From NCBI GenBank assembly GCA_944319735.1, contig CALUEU010000005.1, positions 1 through 64,000 of the forward strand: a DNA stretch of 64,000 bases, given 5' to 3'. The notes under the pieces are model-generated. The model made no database searches and was not told the DNA's origin. It was given only the letters and a program-made list of their open reading frames with translations. Numbering within the stretch: position 1 is the first letter of the stretch; each line of letters opens with the position of its first letter. The DNA comes from an uncultured Methanomassiliicoccus sp. GTDB taxonomy: Archaea; Thermoplasmatota; Thermoplasmata; Methanomassiliicoccales; Methanomassiliicoccaceae. Positions 33,993 to 42,612 of this stretch are shown piece by piece. Both the position numbers and the translations under genes were made by a program.

Positions 33993-34724
33993 TCATATAT
34001 TGTAACCTCTGGGGGTTATCATTCGTCCATTGGACGTGTATGTCTGTGAGTTTCCTATGATTACAATGCAGAACATGTCGACGTCTGCGGTTTTCAGCTC
34101 TCCAAGGGTAGTGATGAGCTTAGACTCGTCTTTTCTACCGGCATTTCTGACTATTCCTACTGGAGTTTCCGGTTTACGATATTTCATAAGAATGTCTGCA
34201 GCCTGTTCAAGATAATCTGTACGTTTTTTGCTCTTGGGGTTATATAAACATACGATCATGTCACCAATGCCCGCGCAGTCTACTCTTTTCATTATCAGAT
34301 CCAGCGGAGTCATGAGGTCGCTGAGGCTGATGATGGAGAGATCATGCATTAGCGGAGCCCCCAGTACGGAAGCTGCAGAGCTGGCGGCAGTGACTCCCGG
34401 TACAGTTTCAATCTCAATCTCTGCGTTGAGTTCCTCCGCTACCTGATAAATAATCCCTGCCATTCCATATATGCCAGAGTCGCCACTGCTTACCATTGCC
34501 ACAGTCTTGTTTTTCATGGCCTCTTCTACAGCAATTTTACAGCGTTCCACTTCCCTCATCATTGGTGTGGCAATATAGTTTTTATTAGGAAAATATTCTT
34601 TTAAAATGTCAATGTATGTTGTATAGCCTGTGACAACGTCTGCATTTTCAATCACATCAACGGCCTTCAGCGTCATGTGTTCTTTTCCACCAGGCCCAAA
34701 TCCTACGACGTAAAGTTTTCCCAT
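33993..34724 (-). CDS. cbiH: Cobalt-precorrin-3 C17-methyltransferase
   Basis: The 243-residue protein starts MGKLYVVGFGPGGKEHMTLK, the SAM-binding loop of tetrapyrrole methyltransferases. MVSSGDSGIYGMAG, ETVPGVTAASSAAS and GIVRNAGRKDESKLITTLGE follow and point to CbiH/CobJ. It methylates C17 with ring contraction. ATG 34724 is used; GTG 34733 overlaps cbiF. The next gene cbiC begins 9 bases after its stop. Confidence 0.93.
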   Translation of the reverse strand: MGKLYVVGFGPGGKEHMTLKAVDVIENADVVTGYTTYIDILKEYFPNKNYIATPMMREVERCKIAVEEAMKNKTVAMVSSGDSGIYGMAGIIYQVAEELNAEIEIETVPGVTAASSAASVLGAPLMHDLSIISLSDLMTPLDLIMKRVDCAGIGDMIVCLYNPKSKKRTDYLEQAADILMKYRKPETPVGIVRNAGRKDESKLITTLGELKTADVDMFCIVIIGNSQTYTSNGRMITPRGYNI

Positions 34725-34725
34725 T

Positions 34726-35481
34726 TTACTCACTCACGCCCTGACGGAACTCATGTGTAAACGTCTTGTCATATAACTTGGAAAGTTCATACTCGTCTCC
34801 TAAGAAATCGCCTACAACAGTAAGAGCAGTTTTCTTTATTCCTGCTTCTCTGACCTTGTCAGCAATATCATCAAGTTTGCCGATGACAATCTTCTGATCT
34901 TCCCAGGTTGCTTTGTAAACAACAGCTACTGGGGTAGTCGGTTCATACCCTTCTTTCAAAGCTTCAACAACCTCATCCATCATACCTATGCTGAGGAAGA
35001 TGATCATTGTGGAATGATGTTTTGAGAGGGAAGCTATGCTTTCTTTAGAGGGCATCGGCGTGCGGCCTTCCATTCTTGTAATGATGACGGTCTGACTCAC
35101 TCCCGGCAGAGTATACTCTTTCTTGAGTACGGCAGCGGTAGCAAGGAAAGAGCTTACACCCGGAATTACTTCATATTTTATTCCTAATTTATCTAAATTA
35201 TCCATCTGTTCACGATGTGCCCCGTATATTGCCGGATCTCCTGTGTGGACCCTCACAACCTTCAGGCCTTTTTCCTCTCCGTCTTTCATCACACCTATGA
35301 CTTCTTCCAGAGTCATAGATGCACTGTTGTAAATCTTTGCAGATTCTTTAGCTCCAGAAAGAACTTCCGGGTTGACTAGTGAACCGGCATAGATGATGAC
35401 ATCTGCATTCTCTATCAGTTTTCTTCCTTTTACTGTAATAAGGTCAGGATCTCCTGGTCCGGCGCCTATAAATGATATCAT
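34726..35481 (-). CDS. cbiF: Cobalt-precorrin-4 C11-methyltransferase
   Basis: The 251-residue protein has ISFIGAGPGDPDLITVKGRK, VVRVHTGDPAIYGAHREQMD, GVSSFLATAAVLKKEYTLPG and SKHHSTMIIFLSIGMM, which match CbiF/CobM. It methylates C11 in the anaerobic corrin pathway. GAGGA precedes the ATG. It lies between cbiL and cbiH in a tightly packed set. Confidence 0.95.
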   Translation of the reverse strand: MISFIGAGPGDPDLITVKGRKLIENADVIIYAGSLVNPEVLSGAKESAKIYNSASMTLEEVIGVMKDGEEKGLKVVRVHTGDPAIYGAHREQMDNLDKLGIKYEVIPGVSSFLATAAVLKKEYTLPGVSQTVIITRMEGRTPMPSKESIASLSKHHSTMIIFLSIGMMDEVVEALKEGYEPTTPVAVVYKATWEDQKIVIGKLDDIADKVREAGIKKTALTVVGDFLGDEYELSKLYDKTFTHEFRQGVSE

Positions 35482-35490
35482 TGTCAGTCC

Positions 35491-36189
35491 TCATTTTTTC
35501 TTGATAATTACTGTTGTAAGGTAGTTGTATTCCTTGGAAAGGTCAATGGGGCCAATGTATTCCCCTTCAAGCCCTATTCTGCTAAGGACAGTGGCTTTTG
35601 AAATGTCTATGCCTTTTTCGGACATGATGTCCACAAGCTTCTGCATGCTGCTGCCACCTACTTTCATAACAACTATGTTTTCAAACATGCCCAGAGAATT
35701 GGAAAGTAAAGCTCTGTCCTGCGTTGACGGGATCACCACCAGCGACTCACGCCCCTCCATCAATGGAATCTTGGCAAGTGCTGCACCGCTGCAGAATGAG
35801 GGAATTCCCGGAATGATCTCAGTCTCAAAACCAGACTCTTCTATAAACTGGTTTATATACATATATGTGGAGTAAATAGAAACATCTCCAAGTGTGATCA
35901 TGGCGATGTCTCTTCCTTTTTCTAGTTCGTCAATGAGCAGTTTGCCGGCTTCAGCCCTGCACTGCACGCGGACCTCATCGTCTGGGTTCATACTGAAGAG
36001 GACTTCAATTACCTTTTTGCCAGAAACATCAACAACTTGCTCAACGATATCCATTGCGACACTGTGTTCACCTAGAACTTTGACCGGTATTGCGATAACT
36101 TCAGAGCTTTCCAATATCTTTTTTGCTTTAAGTGTGAGTAGTTCAGGATCTCCTGGCCCTACTCCAATTCCATATAATTTCCCCGTCAT
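35491..36189 (-). CDS. cbiL: Cobalt-precorrin-2 C20-methyltransferase
   Basis: The 232-residue protein has GKLYGIGVGPGDPELLTLKA, ALVAIPVKVL-like early sequence, MITLGDVSIYSTYMYINQF and EIIPGIPSFCSGAALAKIPL, as in CbiL/CobI. It adds the C20 methyl to cobalt-precorrin-2. ATG 36189 follows GGAGAC; TTG 36204 is the alternative. It is the promoter-proximal gene of the reverse set and diverges from cbiD across a 155-base control region with an ATCCAATATT element. Confidence 0.93.
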   Translation of the reverse strand: MTGKLYGIGVGPGDPELLTLKAKKILESSEVIAIPVKVLGEHSVAMDIVEQVVDVSGKKVIEVLFSMNPDDEVRVQCRAEAGKLLIDELEKGRDIAMITLGDVSIYSTYMYINQFIEESGFETEIIPGIPSFCSGAALAKIPLMEGRESLVVIPSTQDRALLSNSLGMFENIVVMKVGGSSMQKLVDIMSEKGIDISKATVLSRIGLEGEYIGPIDLSKEYNYLTTVIIKKK

Positions 36190-36261
36190 AGCAGTTGTCT
36201 CCAAGTTATGAAATTTTTATCGTATCTATCTTTAGCTTAGCGCCGTAATGAAATGCTAAGT

Positions 36262-36328
36262 ATTATAAATTTGGCACATATATCCAATATTGTACTATAG
36301 CTAGATTATTAATCTGTAACCATAGTAC
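36262..36328. promoter_or_regulatory. Divergent cbiL/cbiD control region with ATCCAATATT element
   Basis: A TATA-like ATTATAAATTTG at 36262-36273 can serve either strand. ATATCCAATATT (36280-36291) follows it. A looser dyad GTACTAT (36292-36298) / ATAGTAC (36322-36328) and an inner dyad AGATTA-T-TAATCT lie downstream. The element falls between TATA box and expected start for cbiD, the position expected of a repressor site. Confidence 0.5.
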
Positions 36329-36344
36329 TAGAGATAATGTAGGT

Positions 36345-37499
36345 ATGGACATGGAATCTGAATCCAGCGGAGAACTTTATGTATACAGAAACAACCAGCG
36401 TCTGCGATGTGGCCATACTACAGGATCTTGCGCTACCGCCGCGGCTAAGGCGGCAACATTGATGCTGCTTTCAAGAAAATCAATCAATGAAATATCAATT
36501 ACGACTACAAAGGGGACTGTTCTTAACCTTCCAGTTTTGGATGTTAAAATTTCTGAGAACTCTGCATCATGCGCCGTTAAAAAAGATGGTGGGGACGATA
36601 TCGATGCTACACACGGAGCATTAGTCTACGCGGAAATCTCTCTTACTGATGGAGGATTGGAAATCGACGGAGGGGAAGGCGTAGGGAGAGTAACTAAAAA
36701 AGGACTGGACCAGCCAGTAGGCAATGCCGCCATAAACAGTGTACCGAGACAGACAATCTCTCAGGCTGTGAAAGACGCCTGCAATCTCCATGGATATGAT
36801 GGAGGAATTAAAGTAACAATCTCAGTGCCCGAGGGTGAGCAGATTGCAGAGAAGACTTTCAATCCAAGGCTCGGCATCGTCGGCGGAATCTCAATCATCG
36901 GTACCAGTGGAATTGTGGAGCCCATGAGCCAGGAAGCTTTGGTGGAGACAATCAGAACAGAAATGAAGATGAGAATTGCTAACGGCTCGTCTGTAATTCT
37001 GGCAGTTCCTGGAAACTACGGTGAAGATTTCTCTCAGACGATCTGCTCTGTTCCAACAGGACAGATGGTGAAATGCAGCAATTTTATCGGAGAGACTATT
37101 GATGGTGCAGTAGAGTTTGGTGCAGAAGGTTTGCTTTTTATCTCTAATATCGGCAAATTCGTAAAAGTAGCCGGCGGGATTATGAACACTCATTCTAAAA
37201 ATGCAGACTCCAGAATGGAAATTCTCACTGCCCATGCAGCGCTGGCAGATGCAGATAACGACATCCTGCTGAAAATTATGAATTCTGTGACAACTGAGGA
37301 TGCTTTAGACATTCTCAGTGAAAATGATTTACTTCAACCAGTGATGAGGTCAATCACCGACAAAATTAACTTTTATCTGAATAACCGAGCCAAAGGGCAG
37401 ATTTTAACAGGTGCAATAATATTCTCCTCCAACTATGGTTTGTTAGGAGAAACTGAAAATGCAGGAAAACTCCTGAAAATTTTGGAGGACAGTTTGTGA
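36345..37499 (+). CDS. cbiD: Cobalt-precorrin-5B C1-methyltransferase
   Basis: The 384-residue protein has RCGHTTGSCATAAAKAATLM, CAVKKDGGDDIDATHGALVY, EGVGRVTKKGLDQPVGNAAI, GIVGGISIIGTSGIVEPMSQ and AVPGNYGEDFS, all CbiD hallmarks. It methylates C1. ATG 36345 and ATG 36351 are both possible. cbiG starts inside its last codons (GTGA overlap). Confidence 0.96.
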   Translation: MDMESESSGELYVYRNNQRLRCGHTTGSCATAAAKAATLMLLSRKSINEISITTTKGTVLNLPVLDVKISENSASCAVKKDGGDDIDATHGALVYAEISLTDGGLEIDGGEGVGRVTKKGLDQPVGNAAINSVPRQTISQAVKDACNLHGYDGGIKVTISVPEGEQIAEKTFNPRLGIVGGISIIGTSGIVEPMSQEALVETIRTEMKMRIANGSSVILAVPGNYGEDFSQTICSVPTGQMVKCSNFIGETIDGAVEFGAEGLLFISNIGKFVKVAGGIMNTHSKNADSRMEILTAHAALADADNDILLKIMNSVTTEDALDILSENDLLQPVMRSITDKINFYLNNRAKGQILTGAIIFSSNYGLLGETENAGKLLKILEDSL

Positions 37500-38533
37500 A
37501 AATAAAGCTCATCGGGTTTTCCAGCACTGGCTGCTCACTGGCGGAAAGAATATCTGAAATTTTATCATCAAAAGACAATGATTGTGAAGTATACGGCAAA
37601 TGTACGTTCGTTTCAGAATCTAATGTTACTCCAGTTACTCAACCTCTTCATGAATGGACTGAAAAAGCATTTCAAGAATCAGATGCCATAATATTTGTTG
37701 GTGCAGTTGGAATAGCTGTCCGCGCTATAGCGCCGTTCGTTAAGACAAAGGTGGCGGATCCTGCAGTTATTGTTTTAGACGAAAAGGGAACTTATTCCAT
37801 ACCGCTGCTGTCTGGACACATAGGCGGAGCAAACAATCTTGCTAAAGTCATAGCAGAAGCAACAGGAGCTGAAGCAGTCATCACAACTGCAACAGACATT
37901 AACGGAAAGTTTTCTGTAGACTCATTTGCTGAAGAACATGGCATGTACATCAGCAGCATGCTGTATGCAAAAGATGTCTCCGCCTACATTCTGGAAAAGG
38001 GATGCGTTGGATTCAAAAGTGATTTTTCAGTCGAAGGCCAGTTGCCAGACGGGTTAGCCTATGCGGAAGATGGAGACATCGGCGTACACATAACTTCCAG
38101 TGATCTGAAAGGTCCATTCTCTAAAACATTGAATTTAATTCCAAAAACAGTAATAATCGGACTAGGCTGCAAAAAAGATACGCCGTCTGAAAAAATTGAA
38201 GAGCTTATTCTTAAAGTTCTGAAAAGTAATGAATTATCGATCCACAGTGTGAAAGCAGTAGCCAGCATTGACATTAAAATGAATGAGCCTGGCATCTTAA
38301 ATTTTTGTAAAAAATACGGACTAAAAGCATCATTCTTCTCCAAGGAAGCACTGGAAGGAATAGAGGGAGACTTCTCAGAATCTTCTTTCGTTAAAAGCAT
38401 AACTGGGATTGGTAACGTATGCGAAAGGGCAGCTTTGAAAGCATCCGACAACGGCAGACTTATACAGAAAAAAGTCGCAGAAGACGGAGTCACGGTTGCA
38501 ATCGCATCTGAATCATTTATTGTTCATTTATAG
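37496..38533 (+). CDS. cbiG: Cobalt-precorrin-5A hydrolase
   Basis: The 345-residue protein has AIIFVGAVGIAVRAIAPFVK, DPAVIVLDEKGTYSIPLLSG, HIGGANNLAKVIAEATGAEA and a C-terminal CobE-like domain (IIGLGCKKDTPSEKIEELIL, SIDIKMNEPGI). It opens the delta-lactone and releases acetaldehyde. GTG 37496 overlaps cbiD. The stop is TAG, followed by AAG TGA, so reading through would add only two residues. Confidence 0.95.
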   Translation: MKIKLIGFSSTGCSLAERISEILSSKDNDCEVYGKCTFVSESNVTPVTQPLHEWTEKAFQESDAIIFVGAVGIAVRAIAPFVKTKVADPAVIVLDEKGTYSIPLLSGHIGGANNLAKVIAEATGAEAVITTATDINGKFSVDSFAEEHGMYISSMLYAKDVSAYILEKGCVGFKSDFSVEGQLPDGLAYAEDGDIGVHITSSDLKGPFSKTLNLIPKTVIIGLGCKKDTPSEKIEELILKVLKSNELSIHSVKAVASIDIKMNEPGILNFCKKYGLKASFFSKEALEGIEGDFSESSFVKSITGIGNVCERAALKASDNGRLIQKKVAEDGVTVAIASESFIVHL

Positions 38534-38543
38534 AAGTGATCAC

Positions 38544-40547
38544 ATGTCTGAAAAAATTCTCATATTTGCAGGGACCACAGAAGGCAGACAATTGGCCGAA
38601 TATCTGGGCTCCCAGGGCATTTCTGCACACGTCTGTGTCGCAACAGAGTACGGAGAGCAGCTTGTTAAGAAAAGTGATACTGTGACCGTCACTGCTGGAA
38701 GACTGGATTGTGAAGGGATGCAGGATCTTATCAAAGAAGGTTTTTCGCTGGTAATCGATGCCACTCATCCATATGCTGTGATCGTATCTTCTAACATCAA
38801 AGAGGCGTGTAGCAAGGCTGGAGTCGAATATATGAGACTCCTGAGGCATGAAGGCTCCCGTCAAGGTGATTTGGTTGAAGTTCCAAGTGTGGAAGATGCT
38901 GTAAGGTATCTTCAGAATACTGAAGGGAACATTCTCGTGGCTACAGGCAGCAAAGAGATTGCCAAATTCACTGCCTTGGATAACTACAAGGAGAGAGTTT
39001 TTGCCAGGGTTCTCTCCACCGCATCGGTTGCCAAAGCCTGCTCGGATCTCGGCTTTGAGGGAAAGAATCTGATCTGCATGCAAGGTCCATTCTGTGAAGA
39101 GTTGAACTACGGGATGCTTAAGCAGATCTCTGCAAAATATATGGTTACTAAAGATTCAGGTAAAGTTGGCGGGTTTGAAGACAAAATCCGTGCCGCGAAG
39201 AGGGCTGGAGTCCAAGTCGTTTTGGTCGGAAGACCTCAGGGCGACGAGGGAAGATCTTATGATGAAGTTATCAAGGAATTAAATTCGCGATTTGGCATAA
39301 GCACCCCTTTAAAAGAAGCTCCTAAATCAAAAAGAAAAGTAACTCTTGTGGGCATAGGCATGGGGGACTCCAGCCAGCTCACATTAGAAGCTGTAGATGC
39401 CTGTCAAAATGCTGATGTAATCATCGGTGCTGAGAGAATGCTCTCTTCTGTAAAGATGCATTGCAGCAATACTTTCAATGCATATCTCTCGGATGAAATC
39501 ATAGGTTTCATAAAATCTCATGAGGAGTATTGCAACATTGTTGTAGCGCTTTCAGGTGATGTAGGATTTTACAGCGCTGCAAAGAAACTGATTGACGCGA
39601 TAGAGAAAGAAGGCTACGAACTGAAGCTGGTGTGCGGAATATCTTCAGTAGTTTACTTGTGCTCCAAACTGAAAACATCCTGGGAAGACATCAATCTCCT
39701 GAGTGCTCATGGTAGGGATGCAAACATCATTGCTTCAGTGAAGTCACACAAGAAAACCTTTGCACTTCTTAGCGGATCAGACGTCGTGCGTAGCATCTGC
39801 GATTCTCTTATTGCAGCAGGTTTGAATGATGTCATATTACACATAGGTGAGAACCTATCATACAGCAATGAACTGATTACTTCCGGGCAGCCCGCGGACT
39901 TAAAAAACCAGGACTTCGGAAAGCTGTGTGTGGTTTTAATCACCAATGAAAAAGCAGATTCCACAAATCCTCTGGGCATAGATGATGAAAATTTTATCAG
40001 AGGAACTGCCCCCATGACTAAAAGTGAGGTTAGGACTCTGGCAATAACTAAACTTAAACTGAAGCAGGACTCGGTCATATATGATATCGGAGCTGGAACC
40101 GGTTCGGTCTCCATAGAAATGGCATTGGCAGTTCCAGATGGTACCGTTTATGCAATCGAAAAGGAGAATGAAGCAGTAGACTTAATCAGACAGAATAAAG
40201 CCAAGTTTGGAACTTTCAATCTTGAAATAATTCACGGAACTGCTCCAGATGCGATTAGAGAGCTTCCCGAACCCACACACGCATTCATCGGGGGTTCTTC
40301 TGGAAACCTGAATGATATCATGCAGACATTGCTGTCAAAAAATAAGGACATGCGGATAGTGATCACCGCAGTAACCTTAGAAACAGTCTCAGAAGCATTG
40401 TCATGTATGACCAACTTTGGTTTCAAACATCGTGATATTATGCAGCTATCAGTGTCAAAATCAAGAGAGATTGGAAGTTACAACCTAATGACTGCTCAAA
40501 ACCCTGTTTATATGTTTACATTAGGTGAGGCCAGCAGACGTAATTAA
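38544..40547 (+). CDS. Fused CbiJ-CbiE-CbiT (precorrin-6A reductase / C5,C15-methyltransferase / decarboxylase)
   Basis: The 667-residue protein joins three enzymes. CbiJ spans residues about 1-255 (EKILIFAGTTEGRQLAEYLG, ATHPYAVIVSSNIKEA, TKDSGKVGGFEDKIRAAKRA). CbiE spans about 265-470 (GIGMGDSSQLTLEAVDACQ, VALSGDVGFYSAAKKLI). CbiT starts near 480, with GTAPMTKSEVRTLAITKL, YDIGAGTGSVSIEMAL and HAFIGGSSGNLNDI. It would reduce cobalt-precorrin-6A, methylate C5 and C15 and decarboxylate. ATG 38544 follows GTGAT and is 10 bases after cbiG. CbiE-CbiT fusions (CobL) are common; the three-way fusion is less so. It completes cbiD-G-JET. Confidence 0.92.
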   Translation: MSEKILIFAGTTEGRQLAEYLGSQGISAHVCVATEYGEQLVKKSDTVTVTAGRLDCEGMQDLIKEGFSLVIDATHPYAVIVSSNIKEACSKAGVEYMRLLRHEGSRQGDLVEVPSVEDAVRYLQNTEGNILVATGSKEIAKFTALDNYKERVFARVLSTASVAKACSDLGFEGKNLICMQGPFCEELNYGMLKQISAKYMVTKDSGKVGGFEDKIRAAKRAGVQVVLVGRPQGDEGRSYDEVIKELNSRFGISTPLKEAPKSKRKVTLVGIGMGDSSQLTLEAVDACQNADVIIGAERMLSSVKMHCSNTFNAYLSDEIIGFIKSHEEYCNIVVALSGDVGFYSAAKKLIDAIEKEGYELKLVCGISSVVYLCSKLKTSWEDINLLSAHGRDANIIASVKSHKKTFALLSGSDVVRSICDSLIAAGLNDVILHIGENLSYSNELITSGQPADLKNQDFGKLCVVLITNEKADSTNPLGIDDENFIRGTAPMTKSEVRTLAITKLKLKQDSVIYDIGAGTGSVSIEMALAVPDGTVYAIEKENEAVDLIRQNKAKFGTFNLEIIHGTAPDAIRELPEPTHAFIGGSSGNLNDIMQTLLSKNKDMRIVITAVTLETVSEALSCMTNFGFKHRDIMQLSVSKSREIGSYNLMTAQNPVYMFTLGEASRRN

Positions 40548-40618
40548 GCACACTCTGCTCCTAATCACATTTCTATTTTTGTTGGAATTCCACCATATCC
40601 TTTTAATAATACATTATG

Positions 40619-40638
40619 TATCCAAGTAATATTGGATA
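40619..40638. promoter_or_regulatory. ATCCAATATT-type palindrome upstream of cbiM
   Basis: TATCCAA (40619-40625) and TTGGATA (40632-40638) enclose GTAATA. AATATTGGAT at 40628-40637 is an exact copy of the 10-mer at cbiD. A TATA-like TTTTAATAAT lies at 40601-40610, so the site again sits just downstream of the TATA box. It is a candidate cobalt- or cobalamin-responsive operator. Confidence 0.5.
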
Positions 40639-40700
40639 TATTGTCCATCAATACGATTGATATGACATATACATCACACCATCAGACCACAAGGGGTGAC

Positions 40701-40778
40701 ATGTCTGATTCTGTGTATGAAAGGAATCATCATACAATTGGAGACGATCCAGAAGATGACAGTCATAGATGCGTTTGA
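40701..40778 (+). CDS. 25-residue leader ORF upstream of cbiM, His/Asp/Cys-rich
   Basis: ATG 40701 has GGGGTGA a few bases upstream and opens a frame of 25 codons to TGA 40776. It reads MSDSVYERNHHTIGD then a DPEDDSHRC end. Adjacent His, several Asp/Glu and a Cys could bind a metal. The stop is 18 bases before the cbiM start, and the cbiM ribosome site AAGGAGG lies at 40780-40786. The good ribosome site suggests it is translated. A role in cobalt-dependent control of cbiM is inference; a chance ORF is possible. Confidence 0.45.
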   Translation: MSDSVYERNHHTIGDDPEDDSHRCV

Positions 40779-40796
40779 TAAGGAGGATAGAAACAA

Positions 40797-41489
40797 ATGC
40801 ACATAATGGAAGGATATTTGCCTGCTTCATGGGCAGCTTTGTGGTACATCATAGCGATGCCTATTGTCGCTTATGGGGCCATTAAGCTCATAAAGCTCCT
40901 GAGAGAAAAACCTGAACTGAAAATAACTGTAGCACTTTCTGGAGCATTTATTTTCGTTCTGTCTGCTTTGAAACTGCCATCGCTTGTCGGAGGATCGTCA
41001 TCCCATCCGACTGGTACCGGACTTTCAAGTGCCTTGTATGGTCCGGCGATAACTGCCGTATTGTCTACCATTGTTTTGTTATTCCAGGCCCTTCTGCTGG
41101 CTCATGGTGGAATCACGTCCCTGGGAGCTAATGTATTTTCAATGGGTATTGCAGGACCAGCTGTCGGATATGTGGTGTATAAAACAATGAGAAAGGCCAA
41201 ATTTGGCATAGCGCCTTCAATGTTCGCTACCGCAGCTTTGGCAGATCTTGTAACTTATATAGTCACTTCAATGCAGCTGGCATTGGCTTTCCCCGCAGAT
41301 GTCGGAGGCTTCTTAGCTTCATTCGTCGATTATCTGGGAATATTCGCAGCAGTACAGATTCCACTGGCAATAATCGAAGGAATAATCTTCGCAATCTTTG
41401 CAGACTATCTGATGTCTGTAAGGCCAGAATCTTTCGAGAACTGCAAAATCCGCTTAAGGCGGAAAAAATCAGCACCGGAGAGTGACTGA
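40797..41489 (+). CDS. cbiM: Cobalt ECF transporter substrate-binding component CbiM
   Basis: The 230-residue protein begins MHIMEGYLPASWAALWYIIA; the conserved N-terminal Met-His and the next His/Glu bind cobalt in this family. SLVGGSSSHPTGTGLSSALY and LLLAHGGITSLGANVFSMGI are further hallmarks, with about six membrane helices. It is the cobalt-specific membrane subunit. AAGGAGG is 10 bases upstream. cbiN, cbiQ and cbiO follow with almost no gaps. Confidence 0.96.
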   Translation: MHIMEGYLPASWAALWYIIAMPIVAYGAIKLIKLLREKPELKITVALSGAFIFVLSALKLPSLVGGSSSHPTGTGLSSALYGPAITAVLSTIVLLFQALLLAHGGITSLGANVFSMGIAGPAVGYVVYKTMRKAKFGIAPSMFATAALADLVTYIVTSMQLALAFPADVGGFLASFVDYLGIFAAVQIPLAIIEGIIFAIFADYLMSVRPESFENCKIRLRRKKSAPESD

Positions 41490-41490
41490 G

Positions 41491-41802
41491 ATGGAAAAAA
41501 AGTATTGGTATCTGATTGGAGTCGGCTTGATTATAATGCTGTGCGTAGTGCCTTTCATAGTCAACCCCGATGCTGAATATGGTGGAGCAGACGATGCAGC
41601 CGGGGAGATGATCGAAGAGACTGGATATACGCCATGGTTCGAAAGCATCTTTGGTGACCTTCCGTCAGAGACAGAATCAATGCTGTTTGCTCTCCAGGCT
41701 GCAATTGGAGCGCTCATAATCGGCTTTGTTCTGGGAAGAGTGACAAAAAAGACGCCTTCTGCAGACAAAGCAGAAATATCTCAGAATAATGCAGACAACT
41801 GA
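41491..41802 (+). CDS. cbiN: Cobalt transport protein CbiN
   Basis: The 103-residue protein has two membrane helices: WYLIGVGLIIMLCVVPFI and MLFALQAAIGALIIGFVLG. Between them lies the extracytoplasmic loop with GADDAAGEMIEETGYTPWFE and IFGDLPSETE typical of CbiN. It helps load cobalt into CbiM. ATG 41491 is one base after the cbiM stop. Confidence 0.94.
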   Translation: MEKKYWYLIGVGLIIMLCVVPFIVNPDAEYGGADDAAGEMIEETGYTPWFESIFGDLPSETESMLFALQAAIGALIIGFVLGRVTKKTPSADKAEISQNNADN

Positions 41803-41816
41803 ACTTGGGCGGTCCG

Positions 41817-42611
41817 ATGCACAATCACAACATAGATGAAGTCGTTTACAATTCCAGGATGCTGAACTGGTCGCCTCTGGGAAAATTCATTTTAGTAATT
41901 TTCCTACTGGTAGCTTCACTTTTGGCAGACAGCTTAGTTGTCCCTATAGTTGTGTTTGTCATCGGCGCATCTCTTCTTTTTTATTCTACTAATTTTAAAA
42001 TCCCTAAAATTGTCGGTTTAGCACTTGGAGGTGCTGCCCTTACAATCTTTGTGGGCTGTATCGTAATTTTATTTGTTACAGCTGGAGAGAACATGTTGTT
42101 CCAAGGAACCTTTTTAGGAATAGGTTACAGCATAACAGACGGAGGACTCAGACTAGCTACGCTGGTTCTTGTGAGATCTATTGCAGGCATGACTGTAATG
42201 CTGTCTTTTGCAACCTCTACGCCTGTGCCTTATCTGGCTCATGCAATGCGTCAGGTTCACATTCCCAAGGAGCTTTCAGAACTTGTAATTCTGATATATA
42301 GATACTCATTCCTTCTTTTAGAAGAACTCCACACCATGTGGACTGCAGCCTCCTGCCGCTTGGGATTCCACGGCCTTAAGAACAGGTTCAGAACTACAAG
42401 CAAAATCGCAGTGGGGCTGTTCATAAGATCTATCGACATCACAGATAGAGCACAGATTGCTCTTCAATGCAGGAATTTCAATGGCGAATTCCCTTCATAC
42501 AGACTTCCTAAAAATATCTCAGCTGTATGGATTGCCGTTCCAATTTTGTCGTTTATTCTTTTATATTTATTAAATATCTGCACACGCGGATGGATCATAA
42601 TAGGTGCATGA
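41817..42611 (+). CDS. cbiQ: Cobalt ECF transporter T component CbiQ
   Basis: The 264-residue protein has about five membrane helices and the cytoplasmic coupling helices with Ala-Arg-Gly-type motif regions around MWTAASCRLGFHG and RAQIALQCRNFNGEFP. HNIDEVVYNSRMLNWSPLGK is the usual start of CbiQ. It couples the ATPase to CbiM. ATG 41817 follows GGCGGT; TTG 41805 is less likely. Its stop overlaps the cbiO start region. Confidence 0.92.
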   Translation: MHNHNIDEVVYNSRMLNWSPLGKFILVIFLLVASLLADSLVVPIVVFVIGASLLFYSTNFKIPKIVGLALGGAALTIFVGCIVILFVTAGENMLFQGTFLGIGYSITDGGLRLATLVLVRSIAGMTVMLSFATSTPVPYLAHAMRQVHIPKELSELVILIYRYSFLLLEELHTMWTAASCRLGFHGLKNRFRTTSKIAVGLFIRSIDITDRAQIALQCRNFNGEFPSYRLPKNISAVWIAVPILSFILLYLLNICTRGWIIIGA

Positions 42612-42612
42612 C

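Noticed and set aside
36190-36344. Cobalamin riboswitch before cbiD
   Set aside because: No B12-box-like core or the usual multi-stem layout is visible; a protein operator fits the short AT-rich region better.
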